DNA of 45,779 nucleotides from Alphaproteobacteria bacterium (GTDB lineage: Bacteria; Pseudomonadota; Alphaproteobacteria; Micavibrionales; Micavibrionaceae). The notes beneath the pieces were generated by a model, which searched no databases, was not told the origin of the DNA, and saw only the letters and a program-made list of their open reading frames with translations. The stretch is from the NCBI GenBank assembly GCA_023301585.1, contig JAMASZ010000156.1, positions 1 through 45,779 of the forward strand, given 5' to 3'. This document shows, in pieces, positions 36,032-45,280 of the stretch (positions are counted from its first letter, which is position 1; the number at the start of each line of letters is the position of its first letter). Both the position numbers and the translations under genes were made by a program.

Positions 36032-36933
36032 CACAGAAGACAATTTTGGATTACAGAACACTTGAAACCCGTGCGCGACGTGTAGCTGACGAGATTCTTT
36101 CTTCATTGACGGGCCACGAAGTTCCAGTACTATTTTACGGTGTTCCTCGTGGAGGGGTTCCGGCACTTTATCTTGTTCTTCAACATCTCTCCGGTGTGCC
36201 TTACGAAGTAACAGACAATCTTGCGATTGCTGAAATCATTATTGATGATCTAATTGATTCCGGATCCACAATGGAACGAGTTACGTTCGAGAATTCTACT
36301 GCGGATTTTTATGGGTTGTTTGATAAGCGCACAGAAGAAGACGCGGATCTTGGATGGATCGTCTTTCCTTGGGAATCGGCTGAGGACGCGGGTTTTGAAG
36401 ACAACGTCCGCCGCATGCTTCAAGCGATTGATCCAAACGCAGACAGAGAAGGGTTGATTGAGACCCCTGTCCGAGTTGCAAAAGCCTGGACAAAATGGGC
36501 AGAAGGTTACGGTCAAGATCCTGCTGGAATTTTAAAGGTGTTTGAAGACGGAGCAGGAAATTATGACGAGATGGTTACTGTTGCTAACATTCCAGTTTAT
36601 TCTAAGTGCGAGCATCACATGGCAGACATATTCGGAACGGCAACAGTGTCTTACATCCCTAACGGAAAGATTGTCGGGCTGTCCAAATTATCGCGCCTTG
36701 TCAACATCTATGCCCGACGCTTACAGGTGCAAGAGCGTCTTACTGTTCAGATCGCGGATGCCTTGCAGGAACACCTTGCGCCTCTTGGTGTTGGCGTCCA
36801 GCTCAAATGCCGGCACATGTGCATGGAATCGCGCGGCGTATGTCAACAGGGTCACCACACGGTAACGACTGCCTTGCGCGGTGTTATGAAGGAAGGCGAC
36901 CCACGGGCTGAGTTCCTGGCCGTCGCTGGTTGA
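36028..36933 (+). CDS. folE: Bifunctional fusion: Gpt-like phosphoribosyltransferase + GTP cyclohydrolase I
   Basis: N-term YGVPRGGVPALYLV ... AEIIIDDLIDSGSTM ... FDKR ... LGWIVFPWE (Gpt-like); C-term SKCEHHMADIFGTATVSYIPNGKIVGLSKLSRLVNIYARRLQVQERLT ... CRHMCMESRGV (GCYH-I). Confidence 0.9.
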   Translation: MTQKTILDYRTLETRARRVADEILSSLTGHEVPVLFYGVPRGGVPALYLVLQHLSGVPYEVTDNLAIAEIIIDDLIDSGSTMERVTFENSTADFYGLFDKRTEEDADLGWIVFPWESAEDAGFEDNVRRMLQAIDPNADREGLIETPVRVAKAWTKWAEGYGQDPAGILKVFEDGAGNYDEMVTVANIPVYSKCEHHMADIFGTATVSYIPNGKIVGLSKLSRLVNIYARRLQVQERLTVQIADALQEHLAPLGVGVQLKCRHMCMESRGVCQQGHHTVTTALRGVMKEGDPRAEFLAVAG

Positions 36934-36936
36934 TCC

Positions 36937-37839
36937 GTGCGCCTTTACCAAGCGGGCATTTATACATCCAATTTCAATCTCAAGGGCAAGGTCTACTCTA
37001 AGCTTGACGAGACGGAAAAATGGATGCGGCGATCCGTTGAGAATCACCTTGAGTCTTACCATTATATCGGTAAGCCTTCGGCTGTGCGCAAAATCCGCGC
37101 CGAAGGGATCAAGGTGTTTCTCGATAGCGGGGCGTTCTCAGCGTTCAGTCTCGGATCAGAAATCGACCTTGGAAAATACTGCGACTACATCCACGAGAAC
37201 GCGGACATAATTGACTTCCCTTCCGTCCTGGACGCCATTGGCGACGCGGAAGGCACATGGCGCAATCAAGAGGAAATGGAGCGGCGAGGAACAAAGCCTC
37301 TACCCTGTTTCCATTACGGTGAGCCGACTGAGATCCTGGATCATTATGTCAAGAATTATGATTACATAACCATTGGTGGGATGGTTCCAATCTCGACCGT
37401 TCAATTGCGGATTTGGCTGGATCGTTTATGGGAAGAACATCTCACAAACGCAGATGGATCACCAAAGACGAAAGTGCACGGCTTTGGTTTAACGTCACTG
37501 CCGCTTATGATGCGCTACCCTTGGTATTCTGTGGATAGTTCTACGTGGGTGCAGTGGGCGGCTAATGGCATGATTCTGGTTCCCACACGCACGGGCCAGC
37601 TCGATGTCTCAAACAAATCGTCTCGGCGCAAGATTCCAGGTCAACACATTGACAGCATGTCTCCTCTTGGGACGGCCGCGCTAGAAGATGACATCCGCTC
37701 TTTTCATATTGACCCTGACCGGTTAAGGGAGTATTATTATTCAAGGTGGGCATGGAACGCATGGGCTTTTCCATGGTATGCCCGAGAAAAAGAATATGAA
37801 GGGGACGTCTTTGTTCCCGACGTAATGAGGTTATTTTAA
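36937..37839 (+). CDS. dpdA: DpdA-like DNA 7-deazaguanine transglycosylase
   Basis: GTG start; IKVFLDSGAFSAF, CFHYGEPTEILDHYVKNYDYITIGGMVP, KVHGFGLTSLPLMMRYPWYSVDSSTWVQWA; TGT-superfamily-like, inside the queuosine-type operon. Confidence 0.88.
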   Translation: MRLYQAGIYTSNFNLKGKVYSKLDETEKWMRRSVENHLESYHYIGKPSAVRKIRAEGIKVFLDSGAFSAFSLGSEIDLGKYCDYIHENADIIDFPSVLDAIGDAEGTWRNQEEMERRGTKPLPCFHYGEPTEILDHYVKNYDYITIGGMVPISTVQLRIWLDRLWEEHLTNADGSPKTKVHGFGLTSLPLMMRYPWYSVDSSTWVQWAANGMILVPTRTGQLDVSNKSSRRKIPGQHIDSMSPLGTAALEDDIRSFHIDPDRLREYYYSRWAWNAWAFPWYAREKEYEGDVFVPDVMRLF

Positions 37840-38004
37840 ATGAGTGATTTTAAAGTCTCAAAAAAGACGCTAGAGTTGGCAAAACTCATAGAACCTAACC
37901 TTAATTGGGACAAAGAGTATTGGCCTCACGAAAAAAGATGGCATGCCCAATGGCGTGCAATTGGTGCTGCCGGAAGAATCATACAGGCAGGTTGGGATGC
38001 TTGA
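37840..38004 (+). CDS. 54-aa small ORF between dpdA and the clamp gene (below ORF-track cutoff)
   Basis: TAAATG junction after dpdA; MSDFKVSKKTLELAKLIEPNLNWDKEYWPHEKRWHAQWRAIGAAGRIIQAGWDA*; stop overlaps next start (37997). Confidence 0.5.
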   Translation: MSDFKVSKKTLELAKLIEPNLNWDKEYWPHEKRWHAQWRAIGAAGRIIQAGWDA

Positions 38005-38953
38005 CGCTCTCAACTTCGTGAAAGGCGCGGTCGCTAAGAAGGATTACGTTCCGGAACTCACTCACTTTCAGATCAAGGACGGAAGGGTCACCGGCTTTAA
38101 CGGGCAGATGACATTATCAAGCCCAATTGATTTGGATATTGAGGCGAATCCCAAAGCCCTGCCGTTCGTAAAGGCGGTTAACGCTTGCAAATCACAGATT
38201 GCGTTACACATTACAGGGGCAGGGCGTTTGGCGATACGATCCGGCAAATTTAGACGGTATGTTGATTGCCTTCCGGATGACGGTCTTATGACGTTTCACG
38301 AACCCGAGGGTGAGGATATGGAGGTCGGGGATAAGTTTCTAGTCGCGCTCAAAGCGTCATCTCCGTTCCAAGGTCAGGACGCCTCTCGCCCGTGGGCTCA
38401 CGGGGTTATGTTTAGGGGCCAATCTGCTTACGCGACCAATAACATCTGCATGATGGAGTATTGGCATGGTTGTCAATTCCCTGTCCCAATCAACATTCCA
38501 AAGAACGCGGTTGCGGAACTGTTACGGATCAAGCAACAGCCTACGCGGGTCCAAATGACGACCAGCTCTGTGACCTTTCATTTTGAAGGTGAGCGCTGGT
38601 TGAGAACATTACTCCTTGCCGACAACTGGCCCGACGTAACACCAATCCTTGCGTCTGGCGCACAACCGAAAAACATACCAGAAGGCTTCTTTGATGTCCT
38701 GGACGAGCTCAAGCCCTTTCTTGAAGACGGAGGCCGTGTGTATTTTGAGGACGGGATGATCTCAACAGCCGAGCACGAGGAGACCGGAACAATCATTGAC
38801 ATTGACGGGATCAACGAGGGGCCTTGTTTCCATCACAGCCAGCTCTGCATCTTAAACGGGATTGCAGATAAAATTGACTTTACAACTTATCCCAAACCGT
38901 GCAAGTTCACAGGTGAGAACGTAAGAGGTGTTATACTCGGGATGAGACGTTAA
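37997..38953 (+). CDS. Sliding-clamp-like (DnaN/PCNA fold) processivity factor
   Basis: MLDALNFVKGAVAKKDYVPELTHFQIKDGRVTGFNGQMTL...; C-terminal CKFTGENVRGVILGMRR; immediately upstream of DNA polymerase. Confidence 0.62.
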   Translation: MLDALNFVKGAVAKKDYVPELTHFQIKDGRVTGFNGQMTLSSPIDLDIEANPKALPFVKAVNACKSQIALHITGAGRLAIRSGKFRRYVDCLPDDGLMTFHEPEGEDMEVGDKFLVALKASSPFQGQDASRPWAHGVMFRGQSAYATNNICMMEYWHGCQFPVPINIPKNAVAELLRIKQQPTRVQMTTSSVTFHFEGERWLRTLLLADNWPDVTPILASGAQPKNIPEGFFDVLDELKPFLEDGGRVYFEDGMISTAEHEETGTIIDIDGINEGPCFHHSQLCILNGIADKIDFTTYPKPCKFTGENVRGVILGMRR

Positions 38954-40966
38954 TTGTCGCGCTTTGATAATATAGGCCTGTTCTGGCAGGATCTACCGTC
39001 GTCTCGTAAAAGGGGTGAGCGTGTGCTTGGCCCTATTCCGGACATTCCTGAGACAGGATGGCGACCCCCTACGTCGTTCCCTGATCTACGCGGAGAGCGC
39101 GTGATTGCGTTGGACACCGAGACATACGATCCGGAATTGAATGACTACGGGCCTGGATGGGCTCGGGACAAGGGCCATATGTGCGGGTTCTCTGTTGCTG
39201 TTCCAGGCAGGTCGTGGTATTTCCCTATGCGTCACGAGGTCCAAAAAGAATATAATATGGATCCAGATGCGTGCCTGAGATGGGCAAAGGACATGCTTGA
39301 GACCCCAAAGATTGACAAGGTGGGTGCGAACCTTATCTATGATATTGGCTGGTTTAAGCATGAAGGAATTGACGTTCAAGGCACGTTGCATGATGTCCAA
39401 TTTGCCGAGGCGCTCCTGGACGAGACATCCAAGGTTGCACTTGAAGCCCTTGGACAACGTCATTGCGGTATCGGTAAAGAATCGGACATCCTCAAAGAGT
39501 GGTGCGTCAATTATTACGGCGGATCCGAGGCCAAATGGAGGCGCAACATTTACCGCGCACCCGTCACGCTTTGCGGACGTTATGGTGAGCAAGACGCCGC
39601 ACTTCCCCTTGAAGTCATGCACAAACAATGGCCTCTGCTCGCACAGCAAGGCCTTCTCGACCTTTACAGGATGGAATGTGATTTGATTCCCCTGCTTGTC
39701 CAAATGCGCTACGCCGGTGTCAGTGTGGATATCCCATACGCTGAGAAGTTGCGTGACGAGTTCGAGACAGACGAGAAACGGATTCAAAAACTAATTGACG
39801 AGCAAGCAGGTTTCGCAGTCAATACAAATTCAGCAGACGATCTATCCCGTGCATTCCGGCAGATGGGCTTGACCCATCCAATGACAAAACCAACAACAAA
39901 TAATCCAGATGGTAAACCGTCGTTTGTAAAAGAATTTCTTGAGCAGCATCCGCACAAGTTTCCACAGTTAATCACTGAGATGCGGGGCGTCGCCAAGCTT
40001 CGCGGAACATTTGTAGAAGGTTACTTGCTCAATTCCCATGTGAACGGAAAAGTCCATGGCTCGTTTACGCCCTTAACTGGGACGGACGGCGGGGCGAAGA
40101 CAGGACGCTTTGCGAGTAAGAATCCGAATCTCCAAAACATTCCAACGCGAACCGCGGATGGCAAAAAGATCCGCCGCGCTTTCATTGTTGATCCTGGACA
40201 CGTCGAATGGCGTAAGTATGATTATTCACAAATTGAATACCGGCTACTCGCTCATTTTGCAACGGGGCCAGGCGCGGACGCGATCCGTGACGCTTACAAC
40301 AACGATCCTCGGACAGATTATCACCAGGCAACGATTGAGTTGATCCACTCGGTCACGGGAATCATGCTTGAGCGTGGCCAGGCAAAGAATATCAACTTCG
40401 GTATTGCTTACGGGATGGGGATCGTGAAGCTTGCAAAAGATCTTGGGGTGTCGATTAAGCAGGCCAAGGAATTATTGACCGCATACCATAAAGGTGTCCC
40501 GTTTGCCAAACCGACTATGAAGGCAATGTCCGAGTTTGCAGATATGCACGGGTTCAATCAAACAATCCTTAATCGCCGCACTCGGTTCAATACGTGGGAA
40601 CCTGCGGACTTTAGAGACAAACGTCGCCCCCTTCCTCTCAAGCAAGCTCTAGAAAAGTACGGATCAAACATTCAACGCGCGTACCTTTATCGGACGTTGA
40701 ATTATACCCTCCAAGGATCATCCGCAGACATGATGAAAGCGGCCATGCTCAAGTGTTACGTGGACGGTGTCTTTGACGTTACAGGTATCCCGCGCCTCAC
40801 TGTGCATGATGAATTGGACTTTAGTGTGGCTGAGCGCACCCCTATTGTTGAAGAGGGTTTCCGCGAGATGCGCCATATTATGCAGACTGTGATCCCGTTA
40901 CGGGTTCCGGTTATTTGCGACCTTGAGATTGGTCCAAATTGGGGTGACGTTAAGGAAGCGGCGTAG
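38954..40966 (+). CDS. Family A DNA polymerase with 3'-5' exonuclease domain
   Basis: TTG start; Exo motifs ALDTETYDP, GANLIYDIGW, YGEQDAA; Pol motifs YDYSQIEYRLLAHF, RGQAKNINFGIAYGMG, HDELDFS. Confidence 0.95.
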   Translation: MSRFDNIGLFWQDLPSSRKRGERVLGPIPDIPETGWRPPTSFPDLRGERVIALDTETYDPELNDYGPGWARDKGHMCGFSVAVPGRSWYFPMRHEVQKEYNMDPDACLRWAKDMLETPKIDKVGANLIYDIGWFKHEGIDVQGTLHDVQFAEALLDETSKVALEALGQRHCGIGKESDILKEWCVNYYGGSEAKWRRNIYRAPVTLCGRYGEQDAALPLEVMHKQWPLLAQQGLLDLYRMECDLIPLLVQMRYAGVSVDIPYAEKLRDEFETDEKRIQKLIDEQAGFAVNTNSADDLSRAFRQMGLTHPMTKPTTNNPDGKPSFVKEFLEQHPHKFPQLITEMRGVAKLRGTFVEGYLLNSHVNGKVHGSFTPLTGTDGGAKTGRFASKNPNLQNIPTRTADGKKIRRAFIVDPGHVEWRKYDYSQIEYRLLAHFATGPGADAIRDAYNNDPRTDYHQATIELIHSVTGIMLERGQAKNINFGIAYGMGIVKLAKDLGVSIKQAKELLTAYHKGVPFAKPTMKAMSEFADMHGFNQTILNRRTRFNTWEPADFRDKRRPLPLKQALEKYGSNIQRAYLYRTLNYTLQGSSADMMKAAMLKCYVDGVFDVTGIPRLTVHDELDFSVAERTPIVEEGFREMRHIMQTVIPLRVPVICDLEIGPNWGDVKEAA

Positions 40967-43868
40967 CGTCTTCGTCAATCTCATCGTCTGCAAACTTCTG
41001 GTCGTTGGCGTAATATTCGTCTGAATAGTTTACGCCGGAGACGTCGGTTGTGAGCCCTTCAAGCGGACGTTTTTCAACGAGTAAGAACGCTTGGGCGTTT
41101 TGTTCCCCTGAACCAACCACCTGGTATGTTGTTCTTGCGTAGGATTCCGGATCTATGCTGAGTGCAAGCCTCGGAGCATTTGCTAGAACAACTTGCGTAG
41201 GGCGTGCGCCCTCTGTTACCTGGATATTCTCAACCGTGTAGTCTGTATGTTGTAAGAAAATAGAATACGTCTTTGCGGAATCAAATTCAATTGGTTGTGA
41301 CAATGTGAGAACGAGCCCGTCCTGTGCTTTGACTTCCCCGTCTTGTGTTCCCGTGCGCGTGTTGTCCGCGTTAAGGAATCGTTCTTTGACAACCAGCAAA
41401 TCAATCTCGCTTGTTGCTTCAAATGATACGCTAAGGTTCTGGTTCATAATCTTATTGAAGTTTCTCCAGGCGTGGAAGTACGCTTGGAGGTGATTGCGGA
41501 CGCCAATGCTTTCTGTCTTTTGGGGGTTGGTTGCTGATTTGTCTTCCGGAATGTAAATTGTAATGATTGCATCATCTGCCGGATCAACATACGAAAACTC
41601 TACCCCGTCAAACTTATCCTGTGAACCAAACATTACCGTTCTCGTTTCCGAACCTGGAACCTTATTACGATGATTTAAGAGCAAAGAGCTCGTCTCAACA
41701 GGCTTCTCGAAAAACAAACTAATCTTGGTGCCTCGGCGATACGCTGTGGAAAATACCGTGTTAGCAATGATGCCGGCAGTCTCTTCGTATGTGAGGTTAT
41801 CCTTATCAAACGTGTAAGAAAACGCCGCGGCGTTAGGTGTTCCAAAGTGTGATTGAATATCCAAACCAGTATCGTAAATGTCGTCTAGGTCTAGGTCATC
41901 GAGAGACAGTCCGCCAATATAGGGGTCAACACTCAGGGCAACAAAGATGTCTGGTGCGTATGTTGTGGGTTCGGGTTGTGAAAATGTCGTTCCTGAAACT
42001 CGCCGAGGAAATTTTCTGGTCACTTCTAAATTCAGTTTACGATCCTTAACACCAAGAGCATTCTCCGTTCCGATTGTTTTAGCGTGGACGGTCGTAATGT
42101 TGCCGAAATGTGTTTCCACAGGAAGCTGGAGTCCATAAACGTCACGGATCTTCACTTCGTCAACAACTGAGCCCTCAAAATTAAGGTCTGCCGGCGTTGT
42201 GCGATACGCGCGAATCCGGACACGGGTTGCAACCGGAAGCGGGATATTCAATGTTCTGGCAACGCGGGTCTTAGTGTCTTTCGAACCTGTTAAGGTGGTG
42301 AAGTAGGTGCTAGCGGATCCTGTTGCAACACCGTTCTCGTCAATAGGCGTTACCTCGACTTGGCATTGAACACTCGCGGCGATCTGTGCTTCCCCGTCGT
42401 CCTTGTAGATACCTTGGTTCGCAACAAAGTTGATTGCGATTGCGTTTACTTCGTGCTCAATCGTAAAGGGACCAATCCAATTCGTTGTGTTGGTGTAGAT
42501 CCGAGGAGAAAGAGGCAATGTGATCCCACCACCAAACAAGGGGACGTCAAGCCACTGTTCTTCAATTGCACTCGGATCATTAAATGTTATTGTTGATCCC
42601 GTGATTGCAGAGATGGTGTAATTTCCGTCAAGATTTACCGTTGTTCCCCCCGTTGACGCCCCGCCTGTAACGGAACACGTTTTGTAGTAGGTTGTTCCGC
42701 CTCCATACATGGAGGACAGGCGGCTCCATTGGCTCGCCTTGTTACTTGGGATCGTAAACGTTAGGGTTCCCCCTGAGACGCCAGTAACGACGTATGGGCC
42801 GTTTAGGTCGGCGGTAACGATGTAAGTAAACTCATCCCCGCCGAAGTCTGTCTCATCTTCTTCATATTCTTCTACAAACACCGCGTTCCCGAGTGTGACA
42901 ACATCGCCCACGCTTATACCTGAGACGTCCGCTGCTGTCTGCGCTTGCATCGTTCCTGAATTATCGAACCGGACAGAAATGTTTGTTGTAGCGGCAGGCA
43001 TTACAACATCGTCAGAATGCTCGCAACCTTCTACGGTGCAAACGTCTCCTACCTGGAACTCTCTGTTGAAGATATGCGACGATCCGTCCGAAGTGACAAA
43101 CCCAGTTGGTGTTGCGGCAATGTCTGTCCGGCCTACCACGTTCTTAGAGTTTGGTGCCTCTAGGGTTTGTCCTACCACCGCGTTACTTTTGTGGACGATG
43201 TAAAGAGGTTCCGCAATGGCATCACCAATACGAAGTTGAGCAATACCTCCGGACATTGGCGATGTATTTGGTCCAAAGATTTCCACAGATGTCCCACCAA
43301 TCAAAAGTGCTCTCGTGTCGCCATCTTTGACCTCATTTGGATCAACATAATACTCCCCGCGCCCAATACAAAGATATGAATACTCAACCTCGGTGTTGTC
43401 AATAAATATGGTATACGGAACAGACAACAGGTCGGGTGTTGAACGCACGGTTCCAACAATGTCCGGTATCCGGCCTGCAATCCGTGCCTGGTTTGAGCGT
43501 GCGGACAAGGCATTATTTGGACTCTCCGCCTGTGTATTGCGAAGTGTGGGCGTAGGGGGTTTTGGAACGAGGAGAAAAGCGGCTGCGGCAACAATCGCTC
43601 CAACCGCAATTGCAATAAGCGTGATTGGATCGCCGGCAATAACTACAACATAGACTGTTCCCTCAAGTTCTGATAGGGCAACAATTCCGGTCTCATCAAT
43701 GGGGGTTACGTTTGTTTCTTCGGACACGGTCTCGTGATAGATTCGAGTGTTTGAAGGAAGCTTTCCGTCAAAGCGGTCGTAAATACATTTGAGCACGTCG
43801 TCTGTCTCAACGGTTTCCCACTTGTCAACGTCAAGAGTATCAATGGCAAATTTTATACACGCTTGCAT
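40950..43868 (-). CDS. Tail tip / host-specificity protein (J-like, with gpI-like N-terminus)
   Basis: 972-aa ORF; VVVIAGDPITLIAIAVGAIVAAAAFLLV hydrophobic segment followed by NNALSARSNQARIAGRIPDIVGTVRSTPDLLSVPYTIF. Confidence 0.78.
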   Translation of the reverse strand: MQACIKFAIDTLDVDKWETVETDDVLKCIYDRFDGKLPSNTRIYHETVSEETNVTPIDETGIVALSELEGTVYVVVIAGDPITLIAIAVGAIVAAAAFLLVPKPPTPTLRNTQAESPNNALSARSNQARIAGRIPDIVGTVRSTPDLLSVPYTIFIDNTEVEYSYLCIGRGEYYVDPNEVKDGDTRALLIGGTSVEIFGPNTSPMSGGIAQLRIGDAIAEPLYIVHKSNAVVGQTLEAPNSKNVVGRTDIAATPTGFVTSDGSSHIFNREFQVGDVCTVEGCEHSDDVVMPAATTNISVRFDNSGTMQAQTAADVSGISVGDVVTLGNAVFVEEYEEDETDFGGDEFTYIVTADLNGPYVVTGVSGGTLTFTIPSNKASQWSRLSSMYGGGTTYYKTCSVTGGASTGGTTVNLDGNYTISAITGSTITFNDPSAIEEQWLDVPLFGGGITLPLSPRIYTNTTNWIGPFTIEHEVNAIAINFVANQGIYKDDGEAQIAASVQCQVEVTPIDENGVATGSASTYFTTLTGSKDTKTRVARTLNIPLPVATRVRIRAYRTTPADLNFEGSVVDEVKIRDVYGLQLPVETHFGNITTVHAKTIGTENALGVKDRKLNLEVTRKFPRRVSGTTFSQPEPTTYAPDIFVALSVDPYIGGLSLDDLDLDDIYDTGLDIQSHFGTPNAAAFSYTFDKDNLTYEETAGIIANTVFSTAYRRGTKISLFFEKPVETSSLLLNHRNKVPGSETRTVMFGSQDKFDGVEFSYVDPADDAIITIYIPEDKSATNPQKTESIGVRNHLQAYFHAWRNFNKIMNQNLSVSFEATSEIDLLVVKERFLNADNTRTGTQDGEVKAQDGLVLTLSQPIEFDSAKTYSIFLQHTDYTVENIQVTEGARPTQVVLANAPRLALSIDPESYARTTYQVVGSGEQNAQAFLLVEKRPLEGLTTDVSGVNYSDEYYANDQKFADDEIDEDATPLP

Positions 43869-44188
43869 GAGTAGTACCTAATCTTCTCGCTGAACCCTCG
43901 GGCAACAACGCTGGGCTTGAGGTTCTCCACCCCTGTTCTGTTCAAATGAATAATGGTCCTTCCTAAGAAGACACCAATATGCGGATTATTTCCCCGCTGT
44001 TGAAGCAACGCAATACACGGGGCGACGGGCTTCTGCAAGCGGGTAAAGTTCTTGCGTAGGGCGAAGTCTGAGTCTAACAAATCAAAAATGTTGTCCCCTG
44101 TTAGGTGTTCCCATACGTCGCCAACAAAGTGAGTGCAACGGTAAGATTCTTTATTGTAAACCTTAAAGAATAACGGATCAAGATTCAT
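43853..44188 (-). CDS. NlpC/P60-like tail assembly peptidase (gpK-like)
   Basis: SYRCTHFVGDVWEHLTG ... NNPHIGVFLGRTIIHLNRTGV; position before J-like gene. Confidence 0.65.
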   Translation of the reverse strand: MNLDPLFFKVYNKESYRCTHFVGDVWEHLTGDNIFDLLDSDFALRKNFTRLQKPVAPCIALLQQRGNNPHIGVFLGRTIIHLNRTGVENLKPSVVARGFSEKIRYYSCKRV

Positions 44189-44700
44189 TACAAGAATCCT
44201 CGAAGCATAGGGAAACGGTCGAGTGTATATGATTCCCCCGTCTTGCTAACATTTAAAGAAGGAGCCTTGGCCAAGAACGTCGCGCCCTGTTCTTTAAATG
44301 TAAATTCTTGGACCTCAAGTTCAACAGGGCCAAACATGGGAGCGGATAGATCGTCAGAGCGGTAAGCGCGATACGTCACAACAGGAAGAACATTGAAACC
44401 CCCTGCTGCCGCAACGGCGTCCATCTCAGTTGGTAAAATCTCGCCAAGGTCGCCAAACGTGATGTTAAACCCGTAATCAAGATTGTCTCTTGTCTCGGTC
44501 TGTTTAATCAGCATCGGGGCGTAATCAAACGTGTGGACAGAAGAATCTTCTAGCGTAACTGTTACCCCACCCCGCGCGTTCCGAACCTTGCGGTATGTTT
44601 GCGTAAAGTCAGGGTGTGAGATTTCAAGAAGTTCGAGCTCAACAACATGCGAGCTTGAGCCAAGAAAGAACTCTTTGTATGTTTCCAACGTACTAGGCAT
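44188..44700 (-). CDS. DUF1833-like minor tail protein
   Basis: 170-aa ORF VELELLEISHPDFTQTYRKVRNARGGVTVTLEDSSVHTFDYAPMLI. Confidence 0.65.
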   Translation of the reverse strand: MPSTLETYKEFFLGSSSHVVELELLEISHPDFTQTYRKVRNARGGVTVTLEDSSVHTFDYAPMLIKQTETRDNLDYGFNITFGDLGEILPTEMDAVAAAGGFNVLPVVTYRAYRSDDLSAPMFGPVELEVQEFTFKEQGATFLAKAPSLNVSKTGESYTLDRFPMLRGFL

Positions 44701-45280
44701 TTACGAACCTGTCATTTCCGATAACTTTTAAATCACTAACAACCTGATTCTCATCTTCTCCGTAGGTCTGCAAGAACATCACCTGTTCCGGTGTCCAATT
44801 AAAAGATCCAACATCACAGAAGCGAAAGTTTCCGATTGTCTCAAGGGGATTAAATATGTCGCCAAATTTTTCCCCATATGCGTCCACCATGTCCAGGTAG
44901 GCAAGGTCTGTGGCTTCATCTGTTTCCACAGGCTCGACTTCCAATTGTGCGGTGATTGTCCGCGAATGACCCTTTACCGAGACAAGGCGAAAGCTTCCAG
45001 GAACAAAATGAACAGTATGTTCTGTCAGGTCTCCATCATCAATTATTAAATCAATCAAGAAAGGAACGGATGCCTTCTTAGAAACAGAATTATAGAACTT
45101 CTTTAGATATGTGTAGCCCACAAGGGACAACGTCCAGCGGGCACTTACCACGGATGTGGAGCTCAGGACGTCCTTGCGGTAGCGTGAAGCTCCACCCTGC
45201 AAGTTAACTGTCAAAGTCTCGTTGGCCGGCGTGTCTGAGTAGCTCGACTGATCCGGAGCGTATGTTAATTTCCGAAGCAT
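44693..45280 (-). CDS. Distal tail / minor tail protein
   Basis: 195-aa ORF immediately downstream of the TMP; gene order. Confidence 0.6.
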   Translation of the reverse strand: MLRKLTYAPDQSSYSDTPANETLTVNLQGGASRYRKDVLSSTSVVSARWTLSLVGYTYLKKFYNSVSKKASVPFLIDLIIDDGDLTEHTVHFVPGSFRLVSVKGHSRTITAQLEVEPVETDEATDLAYLDMVDAYGEKFGDIFNPLETIGNFRFCDVGSFNWTPEQVMFLQTYGEDENQVVSDLKVIGNDRFVNA

